Source of the DNA: Pseudoflavonifractor phocaeensis
GTDB taxonomy: Bacteria; Bacillota; Clostridia; Oscillospirales; Oscillospiraceae
Length of the DNA: 64,000 nucleotides
Reading direction: 5' to 3'
Assembly: GCF_016901735.1 (NCBI RefSeq)
Contig: NZ_JACLZC010000005.1
Coordinates: 1 to 64,000 of the forward strand
Each line of letters starts with the position of its first letter. Within the stretch, counting starts at the first letter, position 1. A program made the position numbers and the translations under genes. This document shows, piece after piece, positions 8,706 through 18,300 of this stretch. The notes below the pieces were generated by a model. That model made no database searches and had not been told where the DNA came from. It saw only the letters and a list, made by a program, of their open reading frames with translations.

Positions 8706-9950
8706 ATGAGTATCGTAAAAGATCCCGCGCTGGCTGAAGCCGGACGCCGCAAGATTCAATGGGTGCGGGATTTTATGCCCGCTCTGGGCGGAATAGAGGC
8801 ACGTTTTGAGAAGGAACAGCCCTTTGCCGGCCTGCGTATCGCGGTTTCGGTCCACCTGGAGGCCAAAACCGCCAATCTGGGCTTCGTCCTGCAAAAGGGC
8901 GGCGCACAGGTGCGGCTCACCGGCTCCAACCCTCTCTCCACCCAGGACGACGTGGCGGCGGGACTGGCCAGCCTGGGGGTAGAAACCTTCGGCATCCACG
9001 GCGCCTCCGCCCAGGAGTACGAAAGCCATCTCATCGAGACGCTGAAGTTCAAGCCCCATCTGGTGGTGGACGACGGCGGCGATCTGATCCATCTGCTGGG
9101 CGGCAAATGCGCCGATCTGGCGGAAAACCTGATCGGCGGCTGTGAGGAGACCACCACCGGCATTCTCCGCCTCCGCGCCCGGGAGCGGGAGGGGATCCTG
9201 CCCTGCGCCATGATGGCGGTCAACGACGCCAAAGCAAAGCACTATTATGACAACAAATACGGCACCGGCCAGTCGGTCTGGGACGCCATCATGCACACCA
9301 CCAATTTGGTGGTGGCCGGGAAAACGGTGGTGGTGGCCGGCTACGGCTGGTGCGGCAAGGGCGTGGCCATGCGCGCCCACGGGATGGGCGCCCATGTGAT
9401 CGTCACCGAGGTGGACCCCTTCAAGGCCCTGGACGCCACGATGAACGGTTTTCAGGTCATGCCCATGGACGAGGCGGCCAGATATGGCGACGTATTCGTC
9501 ACCGTTACCGGCTGCAAGGACGTCATTACGCCCAGGCATTTTGCGGTCATGAAGCACAACGCCCTCCTCACCAATGCCGGTCACTTCGACTGCGAGGTGG
9601 ATGTGGCCTCCCTCGCTGAAATGGCCGTGTCTCAGGAACTGCGGCGGGACAATATCGTGGGCTACATCCTGCCCGACGGTCGGGTGCTCAACGTCATCGG
9701 AGAAGGGCGGCTGGTCAATCTGGCTGCCGGCAACGGTCATCCGGCGGAGATCATGGACATGTCCTTTGCCGTCCAGGCGCTGGCGCTGGAGTGGTTGGTA
9801 CACAACCGGGACCATCTGGAAAAGAAAGTATACCATGTGCCTGCTTCCATTGACGACGAGATCGGGCGGGTCAAGCTGGCCGCCATGGGGCTGTCCATCG
9901 ACACCCTGACTCCGGAACAGGTGGACTATCTGAACGGCTGGAAGGCGTAA
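8706..9950 (+). CDS. ahcY: S-adenosylhomocysteine hydrolase (adenosylhomocysteinase)
   Basis: A 414-residue cytosolic enzyme that splits S-adenosylhomocysteine into adenosine and homocysteine, removing the inhibitory product of methyltransferases. The substrate motif V-D-D-G-G-D-L (near 119), the active-site stretch V-N-D-A-K-A-K (near 173) and the NAD-binding loop G-Y-G-W-C-G-K-G (near 213) are intact, as is N-A-G-H-F near 290. It is of the shorter bacterial type, without the insert of the longer forms. ATG 8706 is 8 bases after GGAGG; ATG 8700 is too close to it. Confidence 0.92.
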   Translation: MSIVKDPALAEAGRRKIQWVRDFMPALGGIEARFEKEQPFAGLRIAVSVHLEAKTANLGFVLQKGGAQVRLTGSNPLSTQDDVAAGLASLGVETFGIHGASAQEYESHLIETLKFKPHLVVDDGGDLIHLLGGKCADLAENLIGGCEETTTGILRLRAREREGILPCAMMAVNDAKAKHYYDNKYGTGQSVWDAIMHTTNLVVAGKTVVVAGYGWCGKGVAMRAHGMGAHVIVTEVDPFKALDATMNGFQVMPMDEAARYGDVFVTVTGCKDVITPRHFAVMKHNALLTNAGHFDCEVDVASLAEMAVSQELRRDNIVGYILPDGRVLNVIGEGRLVNLAAGNGHPAEIMDMSFAVQALALEWLVHNRDHLEKKVYHVPASIDDEIGRVKLAAMGLSIDTLTPEQVDYLNGWKA

Positions 9951-9968
9951 GGTTTCTCCCAAAACCTT

Positions 9969-10004
9969 GGTCCGGAGCGTCTCTTTGCAAGAGCGCTCCG
10001 GACC
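9969..10004 (+). terminator. Stem-loop after ahcY
   Basis: GGTCCGGAGCG pairs with CGCTCCGGACC around a 13-base loop, followed by a C/T-rich tract. It is likely the end of the ahcY transcript. Confidence 0.75.
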
Positions 10005-10028
10005 TTCCTCTTCTCCCCTATTTTTTGC

Positions 10029-10057
10029 TTGCTATTTTGTGGGTATTCATCTATAAT
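10029..10057 (+). promoter_or_regulatory. tRNA-Pro promoter
   Basis: TTGCTA, a 17-base spacer and TATAAT (10052-10057), 22 bases before the tRNA. Confidence 0.7.
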
Positions 10058-10079
10058 AGTAAGGCGCTGGGCTTTCCAT

Positions 10080-10155
10080 CCGGGTGTAGCGCAGTTGGTA
10101 GCGCGCCTGCTTTGGGAGCAGGATGCCGCAGGTTCGAATCCTGTCACTCGGACCA
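10080..10155 (+). tRNA. tRNA-Pro (anticodon UGG)
   Basis: A full cloverleaf: acceptor CCGGGTG pairs with CACTCGG (one G-T), anticodon stem CCTGC/GCAGG encloses TTTGGGA with anticodon TGG, the T-arm holds GGTTCGAATCC, and CCA is encoded at 10153-10155. It marks the last core gene before the first mobile element. I found no copy of its 3' end elsewhere in the window. Confidence 0.95.
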
Positions 10156-10166
10156 AAAGAGGATAA

Positions 10167-10215
10167 TCCGAACTGCATCTTCCCTGTGGGGGATGCGTTC
10201 GGATTTCTTCTTTTT
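10167..10215 (+). terminator. Terminator after tRNA-Pro
   Basis: TCCGAACTGCATC pairs with GGATGCGTTCGGA, with a T-rich tail at 10205-10215. Confidence 0.8.
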
Positions 10216-10245
10216 ACTGAAAACTTAAATTTGACCCGATAAACA

Positions 10246-10294
10246 AAAAAGGGCGAACCTTCCTTCTAGCTGAGGAAAGTTCGCCCTTTTTCGA
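10246..10294. terminator. Bidirectional terminator at the edge of the first element
   Basis: AAAAAGGGCGAAC pairs with GTTCGCCCTTTTT, with A and T tracts on both sides, so it can stop transcription either way. It shields the chromosome from the minus-strand mobile-element genes. Bases 10295-10395 hold no gene. Confidence 0.8.
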
Positions 10295-10395
10295 TTTATT
10301 TTTGTCGAATTCCGGTGTATGATAGGAACCATAGCAGTTCTTTTGCAGACCTCCTTGTCTTTTCGTTTTTGATGTAGATCACAGCTTACAGGCCA

Positions 10396-10617
10396 TCACT
10401 TCGCTTTTTGACTCTTAGCCTGCTCGACCTGCCACTGAGCAAATCGGCGCTGCCCTTCTTCGCTGGCGTAAAACTTTTCGATTTCCGGCAGCAGCACACG
10501 GGCCAGCGCCTCCATCTCATGCTGCGGGATGCCGGTACCATAATCGCTCGGCTTTTTCTTCTTACCGTTCTTCAATAGGCCGCTCCTCTCTCCCGTGGTC
10601 GCCACGGGCATACACAT
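10396..10617 (-). CDS. Small protein downstream of mobV
   Basis: A 73-residue charged protein with a basic N-terminal third and a helical, lysine/glutamine-rich tail. Family unknown. It begins inside the last codons of the relaxase gene (overlap 10562-10617) behind CCAAGGAAG, so it is probably translated from the relaxase mRNA. An ATG inside the frame (M-E-A-L-A) would give about 39 residues. Confidence 0.55.
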   Translation of the reverse strand: MCMPVATTGERSGLLKNGKKKKPSDYGTGIPQHEMEALARVLLPEIEKFYASEEGQRRFAQWQVEQAKSQKAK

Positions 10618-11545
10618 CTAACACTTCCTTGGGGATATGATCCAGCACAGCGACGGCATCCGCATAGTCTCGCCGCAGTTTGGCGTCGGCCAGCTGCTTC
10701 AATGTACTTTCTTTGGTAGCCTTGTCCAGAGACTGCTCCAGCTGTGCGTTTTCCTGTTTCAGCTTTTTGTTCTCGGCGGTAGTGGTTGTGAACGCCACCT
10801 GATACTTCTTCATCGTGGTGTGCATCTGCTCCACCGCCGGAATATACTTGTCCAGCAGTGCCGCAATCTCAGCAGCTCTGCTTTTGGCGTTAAATGCTCC
10901 AATACCGGCCAGCAGTTCCTCCAGCTTGGCTTCCTGCTTGGCCAATCTGGTTATCTCCTTAAACACCCTGGGCGGAATGTGGTCACGCCCAGTCTGGCTG
11001 GCACTCTCGCCACGCTCCAGCTCCGGGTATGTTCGGACCATGTGGGACCAGAAGTTGTCCTGCCACTGGGTCAACTTTTTCTTATTTCCTACGATCTCCT
11101 TGGCACTAAGCCTGCCGTCCGCAGTCAGCGGGACAAAAGAAAGGTGCATATGGGGCGTTTTCTCGTCCATATGCACCACGGCGGATATGATATTGGCCTT
11201 ATTCTGATATTGCTCAAAGAATCGCAGGGCCTCCTCAAAGTAGGCTCGAACCTCTGCCCGTTTTTTACCTTTGAAAAACTCCGGGCTGGCCGTGAACAGC
11301 ACCTCCACAACCAGCACACTGTCTTTTCGGGTGCGACAGCCAGCGGCGGCAATTTGTTTTTCTGCCTCTGCACGGTATCTCTGCACCGGCTCCACCAGAT
11401 GAAAATTGTACTTGCTTCTGCTGACGTCCACATCGGGGTTGCTGGCGTATTTTTCCTTGGTGCGCTCATTGTGGGCCTCAATGTTCCCAATTTCCGGCCC
11501 CTTGTACTTGGCAAACCGCATGATCCCATATTGTGCCTGATCCAT
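10562..11545 (-). CDS. MobV-family relaxase (plasmid recombination enzyme)
   Basis: A 327-residue Pre/Mob-type relaxase that nicks one strand at an oriT to start transfer by a conjugative partner. The metal-binding motif H-M-D-E-K-T-P-H-M-H-L sits near residue 128, matching the H-x-D-E-x-x-P-H-x-H of MobV enzymes. A long charged helical stretch after residue 215 is probably coiled coil. ATG 11545 follows CAGGAGGGG; an upstream reading adds 19 unsupported residues. The oriT of such enzymes usually lies just upstream of the gene. Confidence 0.88.
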   Translation of the reverse strand: MDQAQYGIMRFAKYKGPEIGNIEAHNERTKEKYASNPDVDVSRSKYNFHLVEPVQRYRAEAEKQIAAAGCRTRKDSVLVVEVLFTASPEFFKGKKRAEVRAYFEEALRFFEQYQNKANIISAVVHMDEKTPHMHLSFVPLTADGRLSAKEIVGNKKKLTQWQDNFWSHMVRTYPELERGESASQTGRDHIPPRVFKEITRLAKQEAKLEELLAGIGAFNAKSRAAEIAALLDKYIPAVEQMHTTMKKYQVAFTTTTAENKKLKQENAQLEQSLDKATKESTLKQLADAKLRRDYADAVAVLDHIPKEVLDVYARGDHGREERPIEER

Positions 11546-11739
11546 GTTTGACCCCTCCTGTTTGATAGGCAAATTGCTGTATAAAGAGTGAACAGCCGTC
11601 AATCACTGCGTACGTGCGTACAGCGGCCTCGCAAGTTCCACACCTTTCGCTTCCGGCTAAAGCCGAAAGCTCGCTCGTTCCGCTGCTCGTCCTCTCCCCA
11701 ACGAAACCACTTTACAGGGTTCCGCTGGGGACCCCAGTA
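11546..11739. other. Intergenic region with inverted repeats; candidate oriT
   Basis: Between the helicase stop and the relaxase start lie a GTAC-rich palindrome around 11609-11622 and an inverted repeat (CTTTCGCTTCCGGC and GCCGAAAG) around 11644-11670. MobV origins are normally found here. No known nick sequence was recognised, so this is a location-based guess. Confidence 0.35.
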
Positions 11740-13119
11740 TTAACGCTGCCACTCCTCCGGCACATCTTCCGGTACGCACGTACGCAGCGAATCACCGGAA
11801 AACACCGACATATTACTTCTCACCAATACCTCAATGCCCAGAAATCCACGCACACGCCGACCGGCGGCATTGGTCACATTGTTGCAGTATTCCAGATGGT
11901 AGCGGCTCTGGTTAGCGATAAGAGCATCGCTGAAGCTGCGGGGTTTCAGAGAAAGCAGGCTGTTTTCGGTGCAGAAAATCTGATATGCCTCGTACAGCTC
12001 CTTAGAGCTGGCGGAAGCATCGGCTTTCAGACGGATATATCCGTCCGAATCCAGAAAATCGAACACATTGTTGTTGTCCCTCTTAACGGCCTCTCGGTTT
12101 TCTCTGGTGCGCTCACTTTCGGTAAACTTGAAGTTGTTGGCCACCAGCCGCTGCAATCCTTCAAAGGCCCACAGCAGAATGCCCTCCACCTCAACCTTCA
12201 TCTTTTCGGCCAGATCGGGGTCGTCCACACGGTCAGCAGGCTTGTCCTTTGTGGTTAGTACCAGCTGGCGGCGGTAAAATCCGTCGCTCCGGTCAAACAG
12301 CGCCTGCAAATCTCCGTTGGAGAAGGCCAGTAGTCGGGCGCACATCCAGCCCTGATAGCTCTGCTTGCCCTTGCGCTCCAAATCCATCTTGCCTTGGGCA
12401 GTCACAATGGACTTTACATAGTTGGTCTGTCGTAGGGCTTCCATTCGCATATCGTCATCCACGCACAGGAGAATATGCTCCAGATCTGCACGGGCAAATC
12501 GGTTCTCCGATATTTTCCCGATGCTGCCGTCCTTCATATTCACACCGAATAAATGCCCCAGCACGGCTCCTATCTGGCTCTTACCCTCACCGCCGTTACC
12601 CTTAATCACCATCATCCGTTGCCCCTTATTGCTGGGAATCAGGCAGTAGCCGATGTACTCCTGCAAGGCGGGAATGTCCTCCGGGTAAAGCAGACCATCC
12701 AGAAATTGCAGCCAAAGGACGGGCTTCGGAGCGTTAGGATGGTAGGCCACAGGGAAACGGTTGCGGACAATATTAGGTTTGCTTTCCTCAAAGGTACCGT
12801 CCAGGAATAAGGTGCCGTTTGCCAGATGAATCCGATCCGGCTCCGGTGGAAAATCCTCCACCAGTGCCGCCAGCTTCATCAACTCTACAATGTTGCTGAT
12901 TTTGCGGGGGATGTTGCTGACCGCACAGCATTTCAGTTCTTCAAAAATCTCGCCTCGTAGGGGCAGTTCATCGGTGATACGGCCTTCCGGCGTGAAAAAA
13001 GCCCCGTTTGTGAAGATGATCTTGTGTGTCTGCAAGAACTCCTCACAAAACAGGGCCTCGTTGATGTTTTTTCCATCGAACCAGATAGGCATCCCCTCAG
13101 GCTTCTGTTTATTTTTCAT
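11740..13119 (-). CDS. P4/D5-family replication helicase (phage/plasmid primase type)
   Basis: A 459-residue superfamily-3-like ATPase. The P-loop is K-G-N-G-G-E-G-K-S-Q-I-G near residue 170, and Walker B is L-C-V-D-D-D near 222. The N-terminal 100 residues match the D5-type linker region; no full primase catalytic domain is seen, so a helicase or loader role is most likely. ATG 13119 follows TTAAGGAGGG; longer readings are unsupported. Paired with the MobV relaxase it suggests the element replicates when excised. Confidence 0.8.
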   Translation of the reverse strand: MKNKQKPEGMPIWFDGKNINEALFCEEFLQTHKIIFTNGAFFTPEGRITDELPLRGEIFEELKCCAVSNIPRKISNIVELMKLAALVEDFPPEPDRIHLANGTLFLDGTFEESKPNIVRNRFPVAYHPNAPKPVLWLQFLDGLLYPEDIPALQEYIGYCLIPSNKGQRMMVIKGNGGEGKSQIGAVLGHLFGVNMKDGSIGKISENRFARADLEHILLCVDDDMRMEALRQTNYVKSIVTAQGKMDLERKGKQSYQGWMCARLLAFSNGDLQALFDRSDGFYRRQLVLTTKDKPADRVDDPDLAEKMKVEVEGILLWAFEGLQRLVANNFKFTESERTRENREAVKRDNNNVFDFLDSDGYIRLKADASASSKELYEAYQIFCTENSLLSLKPRSFSDALIANQSRYHLEYCNNVTNAAGRRVRGFLGIEVLVRSNMSVFSGDSLRTCVPEDVPEEWQR

Positions 13120-13348
13120 GGGTCTATCCCTCCTTAAAGTGTGGTAGGTCTCCGCCTGTCTGCCTGAATATACGGAGAAAAAGGCTATAGACCTAAAAAA
13201 CAGGCGAAAGTGCAAGAAATAAAAAAATCCGCCCTGCCATCTTGCAGAAATGCAAGGCCACAGGGCGGTGCAGCATAGAAAATTGTTTGATCTTTCCAGT
13301 GTTCTCCGATGCAGTGGAGACAAGCTGATTGAGAAAGGAGGAGCGTTT

Positions 13349-14188
13349 ATGGAACCAGTTTTTCTGCCGGGAGACCTGCGGACCCGGATCGTGGATTTGA
13401 TGAAATACCACAAGATTTCTCAGGCGGATCTGGCCGTGAAAATAGGCGTAACCGAGAGTACCTTAAACCGTTTTCTGACTGGAAAGGTGGAAAAGCTGGG
13501 CCATGAGCAGGTCCTCCGCCTGGCCCGGACCTTCCAGGTATCCACCGACTTTTTGCTCGGGCTGACAGAGATCCCAGACCGCAAAAACTATGAGATTTCC
13601 GAACTGGGATTGTCCGTGGAGGCGGCTAAAAATCTATATCTGGGCAAGGTGCAGTCGGACGTGGTCAATCGACTTTTGGAAAGCCCCCGCTTTGCGGAGG
13701 TGACCTATCTGATCGGCCAATATCTGGACGATACGCTGGCAGAGGGATATGCACTTCAAAACCAGATGATGACCACCCTCCGCTCCATGCTGATGGGAGC
13801 TGTGCGGACCGACGCCACCGTACAAGCGGCTAGAGAGGTAAACCGACTGAAAGTGCCGCCCTATCAGGCCGACTTGACCACCATTCAAAACCAGTTTATG
13901 GCGGCGGTGCGGGAAGTCAAGCAAGAGGTGGGAAACGATCTGGATGCCGCCAAAAGCCTCTCCAAAGCCGTCACCCAGAAGATGTTTACAGAGCTGACCA
14001 AGGGCCAGGATATGCAAAGCCCATCCGTCACACCGGAGCAGATTGCACAGGCGGTTACAAGCAGCGTGTCTGGTATGGATGGCGTCAATCTGGAGGCCCT
14101 GAATCAGTTTGGACAGGCCATCCAGACATTCTTGGAAAGCACCTTAGCACCGCCAGCGTCACATACAGATGAAGAACCGGACCAATGA
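13349..14188 (+). CDS. XRE-type regulator with a long C-terminal region
   Basis: A 279-residue protein. Residues 9-70 form a Cro/CI helix-turn-helix (I-S-Q-A-D-L-A-V-K-I-G-V-T-E-S-T-L-N-R). The remainder is helical without a recognised domain. ATG 13349 is 6 bases after GAGAAAGGAGGAG. It is divergent to the helicase gene, so it probably controls that intergenic region (13120-13348). The sigma-like gene starts inside its last codons. Confidence 0.75.
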   Translation: MEPVFLPGDLRTRIVDLMKYHKISQADLAVKIGVTESTLNRFLTGKVEKLGHEQVLRLARTFQVSTDFLLGLTEIPDRKNYEISELGLSVEAAKNLYLGKVQSDVVNRLLESPRFAEVTYLIGQYLDDTLAEGYALQNQMMTTLRSMLMGAVRTDATVQAAREVNRLKVPPYQADLTTIQNQFMAAVREVKQEVGNDLDAAKSLSKAVTQKMFTELTKGQDMQSPSVTPEQIAQAVTSSVSGMDGVNLEALNQFGQAIQTFLESTLAPPASHTDEEPDQ

Positions 14189-14831
14189 GCAGCTGTGTTC
14201 CCTGGCTCAAAAGGGGGACGCCGGGGCCCGCAGTCTGCTGGTGGAGCAAAACGTTGGGTTTCTCCGCAAGACCGCCGGAGAACTGTACCGAAGCATGAAC
14301 CTTGCCCAAAGTGATTTCTGTGTGGACTGCGAAGATTTGATCCAGGAGGGCAGCATCGGCCTGTTGAGCGCCGCTGCGGGGTTTGATGCTGCACGTGGTA
14401 TAAAGTTTCTGACCTATGCGGCCCCTGCCATCCGCAACGCCATGACCGATTTCATCCGGGCAGCATTTGCCCAGTTTGAGCCAAAAGTGGTGCATGGTGA
14501 AAACGAACTGGGCATTCAGCTTATCCGTCTGGAAGATGTGCGGAGCGAGGAAGAACAGGCCCAACGTATTGAGGCCATCTCCCATCCGCTGGCACGTTCT
14601 CCAGAGGAAATTTACATCAAGCAGGAGGAACTTTCCGAGCTGTATCAAGCTCTTGGGATGCTGTCTGCCAGAGAGCAAACCTATCTTCTGTACCGGTTTG
14701 GGTTTACAGATGATATGGCCCACCCCCTACTTGGGACGGCGCTGCATTTTCACCTCAGTGAGAGCCGGGCAAAGCGCACTGAGGAACAAGCACTGGACAA
14801 TCTATGGCTGGAGCTGCCCTGGTGGTTTTAG
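14169..14831 (+). CDS. Sigma-70-like factor of the first element
   Basis: A 220-residue protein. D-L-I-Q-E-G-S-I-G-L-L (about 57-67) followed by F-L-T-Y-A is the region 2 core of sigma-70 factors. A region 4-like helix pair starts near 160 (L-S-A-R-E-Q-T-Y-L-L-Y-R-F-G), but its recognition helix is poor. The gene overlaps the XRE gene by 20 bases, a sign of coupling. It probably steers transcription of element genes. Confidence 0.75.
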   Translation: MKNRTNEQLCSLAQKGDAGARSLLVEQNVGFLRKTAGELYRSMNLAQSDFCVDCEDLIQEGSIGLLSAAAGFDAARGIKFLTYAAPAIRNAMTDFIRAAFAQFEPKVVHGENELGIQLIRLEDVRSEEEQAQRIEAISHPLARSPEEIYIKQEELSELYQALGMLSAREQTYLLYRFGFTDDMAHPLLGTALHFHLSESRAKRTEEQALDNLWLELPWWF

Positions 14832-14885
14832 TGCGTTTCGCTGCGGCGGGACGGGAGCTTATATACCTCTGCTTCCTTTTCCGGT

Positions 14886-14947
14886 CAGGCGGATTTTGCC
14901 CTCTGTGCAAATCCTAATTTCGTCCGTGGCCGTACAAAATCCGCCTG
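14886..14947. repeat. 13-bp perfect inverted repeat
   Basis: CAGGCGGATTTTG at 14886-14898 is the exact reverse complement of 14935-14947, with a 36-base loop. It lies in a gene-free stretch (14832-15342) and may be an origin-type or RNA structure. Confidence 0.6.
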
Positions 14948-15054
14948 TCCTACTGCCGCCGAAAAGTGTCTGCCCGCTGTCCATCTGCCCAAGTCGCAGA
15001 TGCCGCAGTCAGCCCCTTCCCGGCGTCAGCCGGAAGCAAAGGTATAACACACTA

Positions 15055-15212
15055 GACTTTCCGAGGGAAAGTCGTGTGCCAAGGAAGGCTCTGCCCTCCT
15101 TTGGAAACCTCCCGCCAGAGGGACCGCTGTTCCCCTCTGGACTCCCCATGCCAACAGGGTGCTGCTCGCCCCTATTGGATGACCCAGCGCCAAAGGGGCT
15201 GCGCCCCTCTGG
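15055..15212. repeat. Tandem stem-loop array
   Basis: Five successive hairpins lie at 15055-15073, 15079-15104, 15115-15140, 15151-15178 and 15190-15212. The last four share arms of the form CCARRGGG ... CCCYYTGG and begin 36-39 bases apart, with C-rich spacers of about 10 bases. Arm changes are partly compensated (A-T to G-C at the fourth pair, G-C to A-T at the sixth), which points to structure rather than sequence being conserved. Confidence 0.7.
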
Positions 15213-15287
15213 ACACCCCGCCTGTCCGTCCAGTGGCTATCCATCTTGCTCCCGCGCGCTGGATACGCTTCTACCCGAACAGGTAAA

Positions 15288-15342
15288 ACAGGCACAGAGA
15301 TTTACCCGAATAGTGGGCAGATTTCTGTGCCTGTTGTCATTT
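15288..15342. terminator. Terminator between the hairpin array and hsdR
   Basis: ACAGGCACAGA(G)A pairs with TTTCTGTGCCTGT (ending at 15334), followed by GTCATTTTT. It lies just after the hsdR stop as read on the minus strand and can also stop plus-strand transcripts. Confidence 0.7.
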
Positions 15343-18300
15343 TTATGATGCGGTGATCTGGACCGCATTTTCTCGGATCTGATTGATAGTCTCCATCAAA
15401 GCCGTTCTGGTTTTTGCATCAAACAATTTGATAAAACTGATTGGCTTGTCAAACGGCGGTCTGGTCAGCTCCGAGACATTTTCCATATATCCGTTCAGCT
15501 CAATATGATTGATGATTTTATTGACAAAGGCAATCTGCTTTTGATTCAGAGATTGGTCATTGATAAAGGCGGAAAACGCCTGCATAGTCGCTTCGTGATC
15601 TAGCTTAGCGATCTTACGAATGAGCAAGCCAAAGGGGGTGTCGCCAAACTCGCGGGCATAATCCTCTTTGCTGCCCAATTCGCTGGTCAGCACCCGCTCC
15701 AGCTCCTGATAATCGCCCATAGCCAGCGGAATATTATGGGTCAGCTTGTAAATGGCCAGCGTATCCCCATGCTCGTTCACATAGCGGTTGACCTTGGCGC
15801 GGTAATCCTCAAAGTCATACGCAGCTTCCAGCTGGACGCCCTCCTGACTGTCAATAATCGGGTCCGTCAGCTTGGTGACAATCTGCCTCTGTGTTCCGCC
15901 TCCTTCATCCAAAAAGCGAATCAGCTCCCGCAACTCCTTCCGAACCCGCTCAAACAGTAAAATATCATTCGCGTCCCAAAAACCATCGGTATGGATTTCC
16001 TGAAGCACCGGCAGCTTTGCCTTGATCTGCGGAATACTGGACTTGCGCTCCAGCAGAGAGGCGGTGTCGCACAGCTGCTTTTTGGCATACTGGAACGCGG
16101 GCATCTGCTCGATGTATGCCAGAATTAGGCCATACATGAAATTATCAAACCGCTTTGCAAACTCGTCGGCCTCGTCTGAGCGCACTAGGGGCGCAATCTG
16201 TGTCAGCAGTTCGCCCTTGTCACCTTCGCTGATGGACATGAGGGCTTCCGCCTTTTTATATTTCTCCACATACCGCATCCGCAACTTTACGGCAATCAGG
16301 TCGGAATTGAGCGCCACCACCTGCTTGTGACAGGTATCCACAATCTCGCCGCGCCACTCCTGATAGTCCTCGCCAGCAAAGGCGCTCTCCTGCAATGCCA
16401 TTGCAATTTTAATCTGTTTGCCGAAGATGTTTTCTGACAGTGTTTTGGTTTCCCTGGTTTCGTAGCCTTCTTTATGCTCCTGGAAATATTTAAAATTGCC
16501 GCAGTAGTCAAAAATCAGAAAGCGGCGCTTGTCTGTATAGACTCCATCCACCTGGTCCACGCAGGCCAGCCCCTTGCACAGCCGGGTACCCCGGCCAATC
16601 ATCTGCCAAAATTTCGCCTTGGAGCGCACTTTTTTGAAAAACACCAGATTGACGCACTCCGGCACATCAATGCCGGTGTCCATCATGTCCACCGATACCG
16701 CAATGTGCGGCTCTTTTTCCGGCTGCTTGAAATCGTCAATAATGGTCTGGGCATAGGCATCGTCGCAAATGACCCGCTGAGCAAAGGTGCCGTGATACTG
16801 CGGGTACAGCTTGTTGAACCGCTCCAGAATGAATTCCGCGTGGCGCTTATTCTGGGCAAAGATGATGGTTTTCCCCAGGCGGTCGCCGCCCGCCACTTTG
16901 ATTCCTCGGTCCATCAGGTCCTGAAGCACGGTGTCCACGGTTGTCTCGTTAAACACAAACTTGTTGAGGTCCGAAGAGGGAATAAACTCCGGCATCATGC
17001 CGTCCTCAATGAAATCATCCTCATACCGCTCCTTGTCCTCGTCAGACAAGTCATCGTAGGTGATGCCTTTTTCCAGAAATTCGGTTGTGACCTCATAGTT
17101 ATAATACGGCACCAATACATGGTCCTGATGAACTGCTGTTTCGTAATCGTAGGCATAGGTGGGGACACCGTGTTCCATCTCGAAGAAGTCGTAGGTGTTG
17201 CGGTCAACATCGGTTTTGGGTGTAGCGGTCAGACCCACCATCACGGCGTCGAAATACTCAAAAATGGCCCGGTACTTCTTGAAAATGCTCCGGTGGCTCT
17301 CGTCAATGATAATGAGGTCAAAATGTGCCGGAGTAAATAGCTGCCGTCCGTCCTTGGACTTGGTATCATCAATGGCGTTGAGGATGGTCGGGTAGGTGGA
17401 GAACACAATACGGGCATTCCGGTCATCCTTATTGGAGCAGAGATTGCACAGGGACATATCGGGCAGATAGCTTTTGAAATTATCCTTGGCCTGCCGAACC
17501 AGCTCTCTGCGGTCGGCCAGAAACAGAATATTTGTCACCCATTTGCCCCGGCTGAGTACATCGGTCAGACTGGCGGCAGTTCTGGTCTTACCGGTGCCGG
17601 TGGCCATCACCAACAGATGCTTGCGGAATCCCTGGGCAAGCTGCCCGCACACCGCCCTTATGGCTTCCTTCTGATAATACCGGTCGGTGATTTTGTCGTC
17701 AATGGAAACCCCCATCAGGTCCAGCCGCTCCGCGCGGCGGTTCATCAGCTTTTGCAGATCGTCCTTGCTGAATACGCCGCTGACCTTGCGCTGGGGGCCG
17801 CTCTGGTCGTCCCAGAAGTAGGTCTCAAAGCCGTTGGTGGTGAACATCATGGGGCGGCGGCCGAATGTTTGCTCCAAACAATCAGCGTACAAAACCGCCT
17901 GCTTCCGCCCAATATTGGGGTCCTTACTGGTGCGCTTGGCCTCCACCACCGCCAGCGGCAGGCCGTCCTTCCCAAAGAGCACATAATCACAGTAGCCCGG
18001 CTGACCCGGTACGCCGGCCATGCCCTCCACCGGGTACTCCTCCTGCACGTCGGCGTCGGGGCCGGTAAACTTCCAGCCCATTTGCTTCAAATCCACATCA
18101 ATAAACCGCTTTCGGGTCTCAAATTCCGAGAGGTCCTCCGGCTGGAAGGTGCGGTCCTTCTGGTGCTGCTCCTTCTCCGCGGTGTATCGGGCGGACATCT
18201 GCTCGATCTGTTTACGGAGGGCCTCGATCTCTGCCTCTTTTTCCTCCAGCAGACTCTCCTGCTCCTTGATTTTCCGGGTATCCACCGCCACCTTTTCGGT

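Noticed and set aside
8652-9962. Minus-strand reading frame across ahcY
   Set aside because: Antisense shadow; ahcY has intact motifs and a promoter on the plus strand.
10080-10155. tRNA-Pro as the integration site of the first element
   Set aside because: No second copy of the tRNA 3' end was found in the window, and the element carries a serine recombinase, which rarely uses tRNA genes.
15055-15212. CRISPR array
   Set aside because: Units differ in sequence, spacers are only about 10 bases, and there are no cas genes. The conserved part is a hairpin, not a repeat-spacer pattern.
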